Shown here: piece by piece, positions 8,979 to 20,894 of the stretch | Numbering within the stretch: the stretch's first letter is position 1 | Layout of the letters: every line of letters begins with the position of its first letter | Assembly: GCA_964036665.1 (NCBI GenBank) | Contig: OZ038529.1 | Coordinates: 6,618,501 to 6,682,500, forward strand | Direction: 5' to 3' | Length of the DNA stretch: 64,000 bases | Origin: Gordius sp. MW1 | Lineage: Eukaryota; Nematomorpha; Gordioida; Gordea; Gordiidae | The notes under the pieces: generated by a model | Databases searched by the model: none | Seen by the model: only the letters and a program-made list of their open reading frames with translations | What the model was told of the DNA's origin: nothing | Made by a program: the position numbers and the translations under genes

Positions 8979-11900
8979 ATGTCAAGTGAAAGGCCCAAAC
9001 GTGAAAAGGCTGGGAATAGAATGGCTTCGTTAATTAATAATGAAGAAGAAGATGATTTTTACAAAAATATTTACGATGGATTTAAAGAGGTATTTATACT
9101 TTATTATTTTGTCAAAAATTAGGAAGAAAATGATTTGGAATATCAATCAGGATTTGAGGGTAGCACAGATGTATCTGACTCTGACATAAGCGTAAGCGAA
9201 AATGAAGAAATTGTCGAAAATCAGGAACTAGAGATTGTTAATGAAAAGAAAATTACCAAAACGGCCCTTGTTCAAGCATGTTAAAATTAAGTTTCCATAA
9301 AACTATTTGTTTATAATTAAACCAAATGCTACATAACTTAATTTTCCTATAATCCTTAATAATATATTTATATAGGCTGCCATTAAAAAGTCAACACTTA
9401 ATAAAAGGGGAGAAGTACCAAAAGCAAAAAATGTTCAGCATCCACAAGTCATTTTGGATGATAAAACATGTAAATTTAAGTATTGATTTTTTAAACATGA
9501 ATTAGTAAAAAGTAAAATGGAAGTACGACAATCTACTCTAAATAAATCTACTGTGACCAAGCTAAAACATATTGATCATGTTGAAAGATCTCAAAAATTT
9601 AAAAAAATATGGGCAGAAAGACATCATGGTTCATATAAAAAGTTTACTCAAGCAGAGCTTTTAGAGCAGGCAAAAACAAATGAACAAATCAACTTAAAAT
9701 CTCTTGGTATATTTTTGTAGAAATTTTGTTTTCATTAAACCCCCATATTTACCATTAGAAAAATATCAAAATCAAGAAGCAGAACTTAAAAAAAAGGCAA
9801 GATCCATTAAAAAGAAATGTCAATTTCAAAGCTATGTTCGTACATTATCCACTCTCAAATCCATTAAAAAATCTGTGGACGATGAACCAATGGTCCAAGA
9901 TCAAAGTCTCGAGTATGGCTAATTTATTATAGTATTTATTTCAAATACAGTTGATGCCTTTAACAGTCACGTTTTTATGTCAAATATTTTACATACACTT
10001 TATTTTGAAATTTAAGTTGTTGTATATTTGAGGTCTGCAACAACTTTTATTATAAGAATGGCTGGCTTGTACTCCTCATGAAAACTTTAGTATCCACCTC
10101 AACCCGAGCCCATCCATCTTTTTTCATGCACTTTAGGCCTGGCCCTAGAGCCCTGCATGAGCCGTCCAAAGCCCGGTGTAATATCCATTTCCATGACGCT
10201 CAAAAAAATCGACATGCCAATTAAAAAATTTTCTTAAATTTTAAAATTAAATTTCTATAGGCTAACACAAACGTCAATCAACAGATGTTTTCGGTTAATA
10301 ACCTATAATATTCACAAAAAATATTGATTAATTCAACCATGGTTTACAAGCCTAATTACAATTTATCATATTTAGCACACTATGCATTTACTTATCTTTT
10401 GATATGTGGCTTTGAGCTTGAGCTGATGAATTATATCTATGTTTATAAGCCTATCCTTTTAAATGTAATTTTGGTAAAGCTTATAATTTGAGCTGATTTA
10501 ATTGATAAACTCATAATTGTATTTGGTACATTTATAATAATCTAAGGCAGTGGTTCTTAACCTTTTTATACACGCGGCCCCCCAAATATTTTATAATTTG
10601 TTTGCGGCCCCCATTTTTTCATAATAATTTATATTTGTTATATTATCTATAATATATTGATTTTCTATTATTTTTTCATTTTATTAAATAATAAACATAA
10701 AACACAACTTTATTATTTTATTATCTATTTAAAATTTAAATAGATAATGAAATAAACATAAAAACTTCATAATTAAACATAAAAACAATGTTTAAAATAA
10801 AAAATATATGCATTCGGAAATATATTTAATGCGATTTCTGCTGCTGAACATCTTCAGCCAATTTGTTAATTCTTGGTTCAATTGATTGTAATGCTATCCT
10901 CATGCAGGAATCTAGTCGCAATCGATTGCGTTTTTTAGTTTTTATATCCACCATAGTTGAGAAGCCTTTTTCACACAAATATGTACTAGCGAAAGGCAGC
11001 AAATTTTGAATTGCTGCTGAAAATAATAAAGTATATTCTGCACGAATTTGTATCCAAAATTGCGGCAAACTTTTAGTTTTAAACAAAGATTTTAAATTAC
11101 AATCACTTATTAATTCTAATAATGAATCTTAAGGCAACGAGTTCGAATCCCCTGGTGAGTATTTTTTCTAAAGCTTTTCTGAATATTTTTATTTTATTCT
11201 AAAAAAATTTTGCGGCCCCCGGCAAACTTCTCGCGACCCCCTAGGGGGTCGCGACCCCCAGGTTAAGAATCACTGATCTAAGGGATATCTGAGTGAGTAT
11301 TTAAATACATGTTATTGACTTTAAGCTGATATTCATAACATCATTATAAGCCTATCCTTATAATTATTATTATTGTCTAAGCTTAAAATAAATATATGTA
11401 ATACAATAAGGTAAAGTTAATAACTTAGGCTAATTCTAATCATAAAATTAAATTATAATCAAAGATTTTTTAATACGCTTTAAATGATTATGTGCATTTT
11501 TATACAAAATTAGAGATATTAAATGGAATAAAATACATATGCTTGACTAAACTGATATTCATAATTTTCTTGATCTAATCTAAATTATAATAAGAATTAT
11601 TATGAAATACATGTTAAAAAAGATTTGATAATATACTTAAAATGGCTAAATTTATAGTTTGTAAATTTGTGATCTGTCATAGTTTGCAATTCTCTCTAAT
11701 TTATAATTTATGTAATTTTGCATAGTAATTACTTGAATTATTTTGAAAGTCTTGCGTCGTCATTTTATGTCTTCAAAAATTAATAGCTATTTTTGTGCCA
11801 AAACTAACCTATTGTGCTTTTAGGAAGATCACGTGATATGGCATATAATTTAACATTTCGCCATATTAACCAATAAAAATGCTCAATTCAGCGTCGTCGT

Positions 11901-14900
11901 TTTTTAAATGTCGTCATTTAAACAGCGACATTTATAAAACGACGACGCTGAATCGAACATATTAATTAATATGGCATAGTAACGAGTTATATGCCATATC
12001 ACGTGATCTTTCTAAAAATACAATTGGTTAGTTTTGGCACAAAATGATCTATTTTTTTGACGACACTAAAATGACGACAAGACATTAAAATTCCAGTATT
12101 TACTAAGCATTTATCAAGTCTGCATTTCTATAATAATTTAGATTTGATTAAGAAACTTATAATTCAGTAGCTTATGTAAAAAAGGAATTTATAAGGTTTT
12201 GCTCATTCATGTTAAGAGTTTTATTTACAATTATTGTTATGCTTTGTAAGATATTATATCTAAAGAACTAAACTATATTAAAAGAATATTAATTATAGTT
12301 AAATTTTCTTAAAATCTGCATAAAGTCTATATGTATATTTGAATCTTTAATTTAATATCTATAGGTTTAAAAAATGTGCCAAATACAGTCATTTATTAAG
12401 CTTACAAAAATAATTTTATTATAATTTGAGTTTATTATTAAAATTAGCTTAGGTTATAATTTTTACCAAAATTATATTATATATAATTATTTTAAGCTTA
12501 AAAATTAATGAATACCATACTAAAGTCAAGAACATGTATTTAAATGCTAATCTCAATATTAATTTTCTAGTCATATAATGCTCAAATTAGATTCGACCCT
12601 TTTTTATGGTGGTTAATGAATAACCCTCATAATTATGGTGAATAATAATTATTTTGTTATATTATATTTGAAATTTATTAGTAAATTGCGGGTTTGATAA
12701 TAATCAGAAGAAGATAATAATAACCTCTTTCAGGAGTGCCGCAATTAAATTAAAAGTAACCTACATGTAATGATTTGTAAGCCTATGGAAATTTAATTTC
12801 GAATTTCAAAATATATTTTTGATTGGCATGTCGTTTTTTTTGTGCGTCGTGGAAATGGATATTACACCGGCCCGTCCTGGGCCAAATAAGTAAATCGGAC
12901 CGCGGGTTCGGGTCGGGCCTGATGGGTCGACCCAACAAGGCAAAATCTAGCTAAAATATTTTTTTAAGTTTTACTAATCCCTTTGCTGATATTTAGAAAA
13001 GACAATATATTTTTGAGTTATATAGAAGGTGCGGGTGGGTATTATGAATAAATTTTTTTAATTACATTTCAGAAAAGTCGGGCCGGGTTCGGGTCGTGCC
13101 TGAGGAAAAAAATTCGGGCTCAGGTCGGACTTGAGCAAAATAAAAAGTTTCGGGCCATGCTCGGGCTGAAGAAATTTTATTTGGCAGGGCTCTACCTGGC
13201 CCTGTACCAAGATTGGATTGTTCAGCCCAGCCCATGAATAAAAAAATGCTTCATTAAATATCCTTTTACTGATATTATTTTTAAGGCGTTGCCAACAATT
13301 AAATCGTTTGATTTTCTAAGGGTTTTTCAATATTTAATATTAAAAATCTCTTCAGCAATTTTAAAGTTGTGATTGGTTCAGCATCTCATATAGAATATCA
13401 TCTCCAAATTGTTGTGTGCCTAAATAGGGGTTTCAAAAAATATTTAGGTTAGGATTTGTAAAATAATAATGCCAAGTATTAAAGGGGTTATTTTTTGTAA
13501 TTCGAACTCCACATGTCCGCATTAGCTGCACATAATCATTTTAAATTTGATTCTTATTCAAAAAATTGGCAATAGTACTAAGCGAAAAGCCCCTACAATA
13601 AAAAATTTAATTAAGTAGCGTTTTGTACATAATTTGAAACATCTTAATAATTGGTTTCAAATGGAGAAGCTACTTTAATAAGGTATGTAAAAGTGAAGTC
13701 GTGTATTAGAAAAAAATGAGAATTTAGGACGAAATGCAAAATGAATAAATGCGACAGATATAAAAATGTTACTAAATAAATGCCTAAATTGAATAAATTA
13801 ACCTTGATTCAAACATTTTTATGTTTATAAATAATTAATCCATATTTGAAAAAGAATTGAAAAGACAAATGATGTAAGAGCCGTTTGTGGTTCGCTTAAA
13901 TCTATTATTTATTTCAGGACCGTGTATATAACTTTAGATCATCCGAGCCCATTATTAAAATTATTTGGCCCGCGCGAGCCCGTCTAAAATTTTTTATTTT
14001 CCAAGCCCCTCGGTGTCCGCTCGCGGACTGGATTTGCCTGTGCAGATCTTTAGTCTCTAATTATTTTAAAATGTCGTTTTTATAATTAATCAAATTATTG
14101 TTTGATTAAATTACACGGTTCAACAGCGAAATCGACCGGTAAACTGTTTGTAGTTTTTGGTATTTTTCATGTGAACACGAATATATTTATAATTTTTTCC
14201 CGGTACGACAAGTTTTTGAAATATTTGCTATCAAAGTTGCTAGAAATAGCGATTTTAGACTTTGTCAAACGTCAATAACTTGCAAATTAATCGGTAAATT
14301 TTAGTCTAATAAATTTGATTTATAAAGGGGAGAGGAATCCATTAATCCTTGTTAATTACCATCAAATAGAATTATATTGGTCTATACTTTATGAAACACA
14401 AATAAAAATCTAATTGATTTTGTAACGGGCTTTTAGCGGGCCTTACATATATCTAGGTCCGGCTCGAGCCCAAAACTTTTTATTACGGCCCGTTGTTTAA
14501 AGCAGAAGTCCGTCCAAGCCGCCCGCGGGTCGGGCTGGGCCGCGCAGGTCTCTATTAGTATTAGATAAGAACACGCACTTAATTGCTAGTATTAAAGGGA
14601 AGGGAGGGCGACCTTAAGTCTGGGGCAATTTGTCAATGTAAAACAATATCAGATAAGCAAATTTTGAATACATAGCAAAATTACCAATTTATTTGCAAGT
14701 TAATGACGTTTGAAAAACGGCCAGATCGCTGTTTTTAGCAATTTTGACAGCAAGTATTTCAAAAACTTGACATGCTGTGAAAAATTAAAATTTTATTTGT
14801 GTTTACCGTAAAACACTACCAAAACCTGCAAACAGTTTACCGATTAATTTCTTAAGTCCATTTTTGTTTGCCAGTATTATTGACAGGAACAGCTCTTATG

Positions 14901-15243
14901 TGTATACAATAGTCAATCCTTTAATCAAAAATTAATTTAAACAAGTTTTTTTCCCAAAATCTTCTTACAAATTTATATTTGTGATAATAGGGAGACAATC
15001 GAATCAATTACTGAAGAACAACCATCAATGTTCACTCAAAATTATTTAATATTTAACCCCGAGGAGAACATAAACACTTATTTTCCCGCAAACAACTCTA
15101 CCCATCTCAGACCTGTAGAGCCTAGAATATGTCCTGTGACAGGAAAGGTAGCCCATTACATAGACCCCCTGACCAACACTCCTTACCATGATGTGGCTGC
15201 TTTCAAAGTTTTACGAGCAGCAAATGAACAAAATTCTTTGTGA
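8979..15243 (+). CDS. VPS72: VPS72/YL1, SWR1/SRCAP-TIP60 complex subunit
   Basis: VPS72/YL1 is the H2A.Z-binding subunit of the SRCAP and TIP60 chromatin remodellers. My model has six exons: 8979-9089, 9123-9275, 9376-9469, 9506-9706, 9759-9912, 14991-15243, giving 321 aa; human YL1 is about 364. The N-terminus has the YL1 signature A-G-N-R-M and EEEDDFYKNIYDGF (about residues 12-33), followed by an acidic stretch that binds H2A-H2B type dimers. The middle has RQST and T-Q-A-E-L-L-E-Q-A-K-T-N-E-Q-I-N-L-K-S-L (YL1 core). The last exon encodes the YL1_C domain, I-C-P-V-T-G-K-x-A-x-Y-x-D-P-L-T-x-x-P-Y. Intron 2 seems to use a GC donor (CAA|GCATGT); the others are GT-AG. Intron 5 is 5.1 kb and full of nested transposons. 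The start is the first ATG, 56 bp after the transposon cluster. A likely AATAAA lies near 15393. Confidence 0.92.
10548..11275 (-). mobile_element. Buster/ZBED5-like hAT deletion derivative, copy 1
   Basis: The terminal inverted repeats CAGTGGTTCTTAACC and GGTTAAGAATCACTG are the classic hAT type, and a perfect 8-bp duplication atctaagg flanks it (10540-10547, 11276-11283). The minus-strand ORF 10826-11086 (86 aa) matches the C-terminal hAT dimerisation region of ZBED5/SCAND3-like transposases: LPFASTYLCEKGFSTMVDIK followed by an RNRL motif. The rest of the transposase is deleted. A nearly identical copy is at 48349-49045. Confidence 0.88.
11753..12085. repeat. Near-perfect palindrome (~330 bp)
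   Basis: TCTTGCGTCGTCATTTTATG on the left pairs with TAAAATGACGACAAGA on the right. The inner arms pair strongly around AGCGTCGTCGTTTT and AAAACGACGACGCT near 11920-11950. Both arms carry GATCACGTGATATGGCATAT, a CACGTG E-box in symmetric positions near 11828 and 12000. It is probably a MITE lying at the centre of the larger foldback element. Confidence 0.65.
13195..14990. repeat. VPS72 intron 5, remaining repeats
   Basis: GC-rich GCCCG/GAGCCC blocks at about 13945-14045 and 14450-14560, ending GCGCAGGTCTCTA, look like ends of a hAT element of the TAGAGACCTGC type; I could not match its other end. A roughly 180-bp repeat (TTTGCAAGTTAATGACGTTT at one end, AAACAGTTTACCGATTAATT at the other) lies at 14680-14865. 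An inverted copy is at about 14130-14310, and another at 61060-61245. Confidence 0.5.
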
Positions 15244-15449
15244 TATATGGAAATTTCACGATTTTTTTTTGTATTTCTTAAGATGTTGTTTGTGAATATC
15301 ATTTGTTTTACTATTTATACAACACAACATTGTATAAATTACGCTTATAGAATATTTTTTAATTATATGGAGTACATTGTCAAAATTCAGAATAAAACTT
15401 AAATATTAAAATACAATGATTATCGTCAGGAGAGGCTTGTGGCAAAATT

Positions 15450-17045
15450 ATGATACAAAATAAGAAAGATCTTCTTTTTCTTTATCAGTTATTGGGTCCC
15501 AGATTCATGGGGTTTGTTTTTATAAGCTTCTTCCATCTTGACCGGGTGAGTGCCATGCTTGACTAATCTCTTTAGTTTTCATAACTTTATCGATTTGCCC
15601 TTTCCACGTGACACGGGGTCGTCCTCTTCCTCTCTTCCCCGGTACCTCCATGTCCAGTACTTTTCGATTTACGTCACCCGTGTCCCTTCTTATTATATGC
15701 CCTTACCACCTTAGCCGATTTTCGTTAATCATGTTCCCCATAGGTTAAATACCCATTTTTCATGAGAAAGTCATTCGTCATATGGTCGAGCTTAGTATAC
15801 CCCAAGCTCCACCGTATCATTCTCGTGGCTTGTAATCACTTTCATTCCGTGGTGCTTAGTGCCCATGTTTCACTTCCATAGAGTAACACAGGTCTTACGA
15901 TGGATTTGTAAGCTTTGCTCTTCAACCATATTGGCATTTTCTTGTCACACATTACACCGGATATACTTCGCCATTTAAGCCATCCTTTTTGGATCCGGGC
16001 ATTGACTTCTGTTGCGCAACCTCCCTCTTGATGTAGCATCGAGCCGAGGTATGTAAACCTGTCTACTTTTGCGAACTTTAGATGGTCATCCAGCGATGGG
16101 GTGCTTGTACCGTTCATTTCCATGTATACCGTTTTTCAATCGTTGACCTTTAAACCATATCCAGAGCTAAGCGCTTCGACCACTTTTCGACTTCTTCGAA
16201 TACTTTCTCCCTTGTTTCCTCGCATAGTACTATATCATCGGCATATAGCATACACCATGGCGATGGCTTTTGAATGTCCCTCGTTATCGTGTCTATAATT
16301 ATATTAAATAAAAAGGGACTTAAAGCAGATCCTTGATGTAATCCAATTTTATCCGGAAAGGATTTAGAGTCTCCAACTGTCGTCCTAACGCAAGATTTTG
16401 AGGCTTCATAAATATTTTTCATAAGCCTTATATATGCGTCAGGGATATTTTGTTTTCTTAAGCACCACCATATTAAATCGCGGGGGACCGTGTCATAAGC
16501 TTTCTCCAAGTCAATAAAGACCATCTGTAGGTCTTTCCTCTTTTCACTATACCTATCCATCATTTCTCTTAGTGCGAAGATTGGGTCGATTATGGATTTA
16601 CCGGCCACATATTGATTAGCCGATATTTCCACCTCGTTTTTCAGCCTTGTTACTAAAATCCTTTTTATAAGCTTCAAGGAGTGGCAAGTTAGTTTGACAC
16701 CTATGTAATTGCCACAGTCTTGAGGGTCTCCTTTGCCTTTAAATAAGGGTTTAATCGTGCTTGCTCTCCACTGATTAGGAATTCGCTCTTCTACCAATAT
16801 CTTGTTAAGAAGGTTCGTCATGGTGGTGACTCCTTCTTCACGACATCCGAGCAATGCTTCCATAGGTATTCCATCTGGGCCATTTGCTTTTCCTTTTTGC
16901 ATCTTGTTCATTTGTGTCCTAACTTCATCCTCCTGAAAGAGTTCGATCATACATATATTTGGCTCAATTTTGGGAAGGGAATCCTTGTCATTTGCACTAT
17001 TCATAAGTTTCTTAAAATATCCTTTCCACCTTTCCATCACTTCTT
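15450..17045 (-). mobile_element. RTE-like non-LTR retrotransposon, reverse transcriptase and 3' end, degenerate
   Basis: Minus-strand ORF 16150-17040 (296 aa) holds the reverse transcriptase. Motifs in order are N-Q-W-R-A-S-T-I-K-P-L-F-K-G-K-G-D, VFIDLEKAYDTVPRD, LHQGSALSPFLFN and the catalytic YADDIVLC. A frameshift moves homology to ORF 15842-16123 (thumb, ending L-L-Y-G-S-E-T-W-A-L). A further shift leads to the usual C-terminus with G-K-R-G-R-G-R-P-R and W-H-x-x-x-Q-D-G-R-S. The 5' endonuclease domain is missing, so the copy is 5'-truncated and broken by at least two frameshifts. It lies just downstream of the VPS72 stop. A shorter 3' piece of the same family is at 60600-60885. Confidence 0.88.
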
Positions 17046-17139
17046 TTGGCTTGAATAAGTTTGACCCATCTAGTTTTTGACTATTCTAAGAACTCCGACA
17101 TCGCGACTTTTCTTCTCACTTATCTTCGCCACTCAAAAA

Positions 17140-17243
17140 TTCGTTATAAAATATAGTTATGGTTAAAATTTCCAGAAATTATAAATTTGCCCCTCCTTAG
17201 CTCATTATTGCTCCCCTCTAATTCTAATCCTGGCTACGCCCAT
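17140..17243. mobile_element. Partial CATGGGCGTAGCC-type MITE
   Basis: Only the right half is present, ending CTGGCTACGCCCATG at 17243, with the usual CCCCTC-rich block before it. A second, more divergent fragment (CTGGCTACGCGCCTGG) lies near 18640-18693. Confidence 0.6.
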
Positions 17244-17854
17244 GGCTTGGCCCTAATATTTTATAAATTCTCGCAATTATTTATTATTTTAAATAGCAAT
17301 ATAGTATTGAATACTCATAAATGTAAACTATATAACAAGACGATCAATTTAACAAGTAATTATAATTAGATACAAAAAATGTTAAATTTTTTAATGATCG
17401 CCATTAATATCGCATTCTTTTATTTGTTAATCAGTATGACTCTAAACTCCCTTATCAAGTTGCACTAATTATAAAGTTTTTATTAAAATAAAACCTAGGG
17501 TTAGGTGATACAAAAATATCTCAAATGTTTCGTAAAAATACAACATGAGACCTAATTTAATTGTACATTTTATTAAATCCATAATTTTGGAACGAATCAT
17601 AATAGGAATTTATGCAATGATATAAAAGTTATAACGGAGGTGTGATAAAAAAATAATGAAGGGTATCACTTATAAAACATAGAAATACAAAAAACATGGA
17701 TACAATCATAGCGTCCGCCCAGACACAATATTATGAGGGGAAAATGGTAAAAATAATATCGGAGTCATATGGGCGTATGCAGGACACAAATTAGAAGTGA
17801 AAGGCAGATTTTTGTAATCACATGCTTATAAAGCTAAGCCCGTGTCAGTTAAAA

Positions 17855-20800
17855 TCACACAGATTCAATAAGATTTTCAACTGTAGATGATGATAGTTCA
17901 CTTTCATATTCATTCCTCTCTCTACTACCGTGCGGTAAAAGGTCACTTTCTAACGAATCGCAATTGCTGGTCGTAGTAGCAGAGGAAGTGCTTGCACAAT
18001 TGGTCCCATACGGAGCAAATCCATTGCGAGAAGCTGGTAATCGGCGTTTCCTGGGGCGGGGTTGAGTTAGGCCTTCGCCCGAAAAACAAGGATCCCGTTG
18101 TTCGTTGCCAAAGATGGGTTTGCAATCCCAACAATACCAAATGTGACTACCGGCCATTTGTAAGCCTGCACAAGATAGGTGAACTGCAAAGCTTCCACAC
18201 CCCGCACACAACACTATTTCCCACAACCTGCCAAATGAGTGATTTGGGCAAATGCCCATTTTTTATGAAATATTTATTATCATATATATCTTTTCCCTAA
18301 GTTGAGTTCCTCATCGTTTTAAAATTACATAATTGGCATTTAAATAACATCCATATGGCAAATAGGAACAGGAAAGAAAAAATTACATTGACTATGGGTT
18401 AAAATATTAATAAGGTTATAGTTAAAGTAAACTAAAGACCTTAATTAGGGTATATACCAGTATTTTTGAACTTATCACATTTGTTTAATTGCCTTAGAGG
18501 TCAGCAGTGGCTTAAATGACGGGCCCTTATAGTTTAGTTACATCAAAGACTTTAAGACACTAATAAAAACCTAGAAACATGATATATTCATCTAATATAA
18601 TTTGATTTAATTTTTGACAAAACGCGTTGTAAAAACAAAAAAATTTGCCAAATTTCCCTCTCCCCTCGTGAAAATCCTGGCTACGCGCCTGGAGATCAGT
18701 ACATATCCCTATCATTGTTATATTAAAGTTTGCGAAGTTCCCAAGGTAGAGGGTGTACAAACATTTTAACACGTTTACCTTAATATACTAGCCGTTTGGC
18801 AACATTACTTAAATCCTATCCTAAATTAATTGAAAAGGGGGAATGTAGCTACATTGCATGCAAAATGCCAATTAAAAGGCCCATAGAATATCACTGATCT
18901 ATTAAAGTTTAAATCCATATTTTGATAAAACAATTAACACAAAGTCTACATAAGTACATTTTAATAATTTGATCATTAATTTCTGGTCTCCACACTAACA
19001 AAATAACAATCTTAAACTTCATGCCTTAACAGTTGATAATGATTGAATTGCCTTTTTATAATAAAATTGAATTCTTGAAAGAGGCAGTGGAATTGCATTT
19101 TTAATAAGGTGCTTGAAAAGCTGATATAATTAATTTACTAAAACTCTAAATAGCCTAAAATTATAAATATCCTTATATATATATTTAGAGAAATTAATTG
19201 ATATAATAAAGTGTAAAGCTTTCAAACTTGTAAAATGCACTTAAAAAATTGCAATAAAAATGACTTATAGATTTTTTAGAATTAGATCAAAAACACATCT
19301 TACGTAGCAACTTTTTTGTAACTCTGACCATTGGGACATCCACAGTCATTGTAAGAACAGACTTCTGGCCTATTATAAAGATCCATGTATGGATTCTCTT
19401 CTCGTTCCCATGAAGCATCCCTATTTAAAATTTATATTTGAAATTTAAATTGTCAAATTAATGAGTGTTATATTTTAAATCCAACAACAAATACTCTTAA
19501 TGATATTATTTCATCTATTTATATTTAACTAATTAGTAAAACATAAACTTTTGACTAAATTATATAGATTTATCATATAAAATGGACCTTTCTGGGATAT
19601 AGATACCCATCTGCAACATATGATCACGAAATGTATCTTTGTTACAACAAGCTGGACATTGGAATAGGTAGCCTGAATGAAAGGCTTGATTCTAAAATGA
19701 ATTTTGCACGATAGATTTAACTCCTTTTGAGCATTATTATAAGCATACCAACGTAAAGTTTATAATTTATTAACTAATCTACTATAAATTGCTTGGTTAT
19801 TTAGCTTTAAAAATAAAATAATAAGCATTTTAGTACTATAAAATTCTTTACTTGAATACACTCCCTGTGATAGTATGCTTTTTCACAACATTTGGAGAGT
19901 AAAATTTTAAATTCTTTCAATTCAACTATTTCATCCCTGCAAATTAAGCAGATGATATCTGAAGTGGGTTGTCGGCTCAAAATTTTTAAACTATTACAAC
20001 TTTCAGACTCAGGTTCAACTTCTATTGTCTTGATTTCTTTTTTAATTTTCTTTTTTGGGGTGTAATTGGTTGAATGCCTACGTCTTATTTGTTTATGTTT
20101 TATGGGAGATGTTATATTTGTGGATAAATTTAGTTTTTCTTGATTTAGGGGAAAGGTTGAACGGTGAAGGTGGCAGTAAGAACTATTTGATAATTAAAAA
20201 AGCTTACAAGTTGTCTAATTCCCATTAAATTATCTATGCATTTAAAAGGTTTTTTAATTACCTAAAACTGCCATAATATTGATTTAAAATATCAGTTTCG
20301 AGAGAACAGGGAAAATGATAAGTTTTTCTGCATTGTTTTACATTACATCCAACACTAGCTCCTGTTTTTTTGCACCAAAAACATTTCTAAAATAATGAAA
20401 GTTAATATGGTTCATCAAATTTTTAAAAATTACAAGCTTTTTAGCTCTTTGATATTCTTTGATAACATGCTTAATCATAAAACCACACAGATCATGCTCA
20501 TCTACATCCCCAACTTGTTCAAGCCCAGAAGAAAATAACTAGTATGATTTAAAGAATTAATCCAAACGATATCATTTTTATTGTTTAGTACTCACATTAG
20601 TATAGATTAATGTTAATTGGAATTTAATTTTTAAAAAATAAATGTATCATTTATTAACTTACCAAACAAAAATAATGCATCTTTAATCCTTTGTTAGAAA
20701 GAATTTTACCAAAACCATCTGGTGTATGAAAATCTCTTTGACAAAATATACATAGCCCATCTGTTTAAAAATGAGAATATTATTTTTAAAAACTGATAAA

Positions 20801-20894
20801 AGCTAAGATATTTTTGTGTTAAAAATTTCAAAATAACTTTAAAAAACATCACTAGTCAATTACTTTTTGGAATTTGACAATCTTTATCTGTCAT
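17855..20894 (-). CDS. PHF7/G2E3-like extended-PHD/RING protein
   Basis: PHF7 and G2E3 are nuclear proteins with tandem PHD-like and RING-like zinc modules that act as ubiquitin ligases on chromatin. My model has eight exons, 5' to 3': 20894-20864, 20760-20663, 20538-20434, 20386-20262, 20182-19852, 19691-19588, 19420-19304, 18227-17855, giving 427 aa with phase kept at every join. Module 1 (residues about 12-128) starts C-I-F-C, then M-H-Y-F-C, CFWCKKTGASVGC, H-F-P-C and YCHLH, the typical extended PHD. A basic linker follows, then a central finger (C-L-I-C ... CCEKAYYHRECIQ ... QCPACCN, about 195-250), then D-A-S-W-E, a family hallmark. The last finger has L-C-A-G-C, H-L-S-C and W-Y-C-W-D-C (about 300-345). 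The tail is Ser-rich. There is no HECT domain, which favours PHF7 over vertebrate G2E3. The start lies 85 bp after the caspase stop. Confidence 0.9.

Larger units (their letters stand above)
10175..12868. mobile_element. Large inverted-repeat (foldback) element nested in the hAT element
   Basis: GGTGTAATATCCATTTCCA at 10175 recurs inverted at 12868, with similarity over about 90 bp. The inverted match reappears inward (for example about 11300-11340 against 12500-12545) down to a palindromic centre near 11925. Target duplication could not be fixed because the flanks are both GCCC-rich. After removing the 728-bp Buster-type insertion, the element is about 2 kb. No protein is recognisable apart from that inside the insertion. 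Confidence 0.55.
10146..13194. mobile_element. hAT-like element with GGCCCG/GGGTCG ends, inside VPS72 intron 5
   Basis: Ends are TAGAGCCCTGCATGAGCC (10146) and GGCAGGGCTCTA (13194), with a perfect 8-bp duplication cctggccc (10138-10145 and 13195-13202). The right end has GC-rich subterminal repeats (GGTTCGGGTCGGGCC type, about 12900-12945 and 13078-13165). Most of its length is a later insertion (10175-12868). It is related in design to the element at 30412. Confidence 0.75.

Noticed and set aside
11135-11165. tRNA-like GAGTTCGAATCCCCTGG inside the Buster-type element
   Set aside because: It is shared by both element copies (also near 48930) and has no cloverleaf; it is part of the transposon.
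16101-16298. Plus-strand ORF across the LINE
   Set aside because: Antisense shadow of the reverse transcriptase frame.
19304-20760. CXXC/other zinc finger gene separate from 17855-18227
   Set aside because: Phase and family order show all these exons belong to one PHF7/G2E3-like gene.
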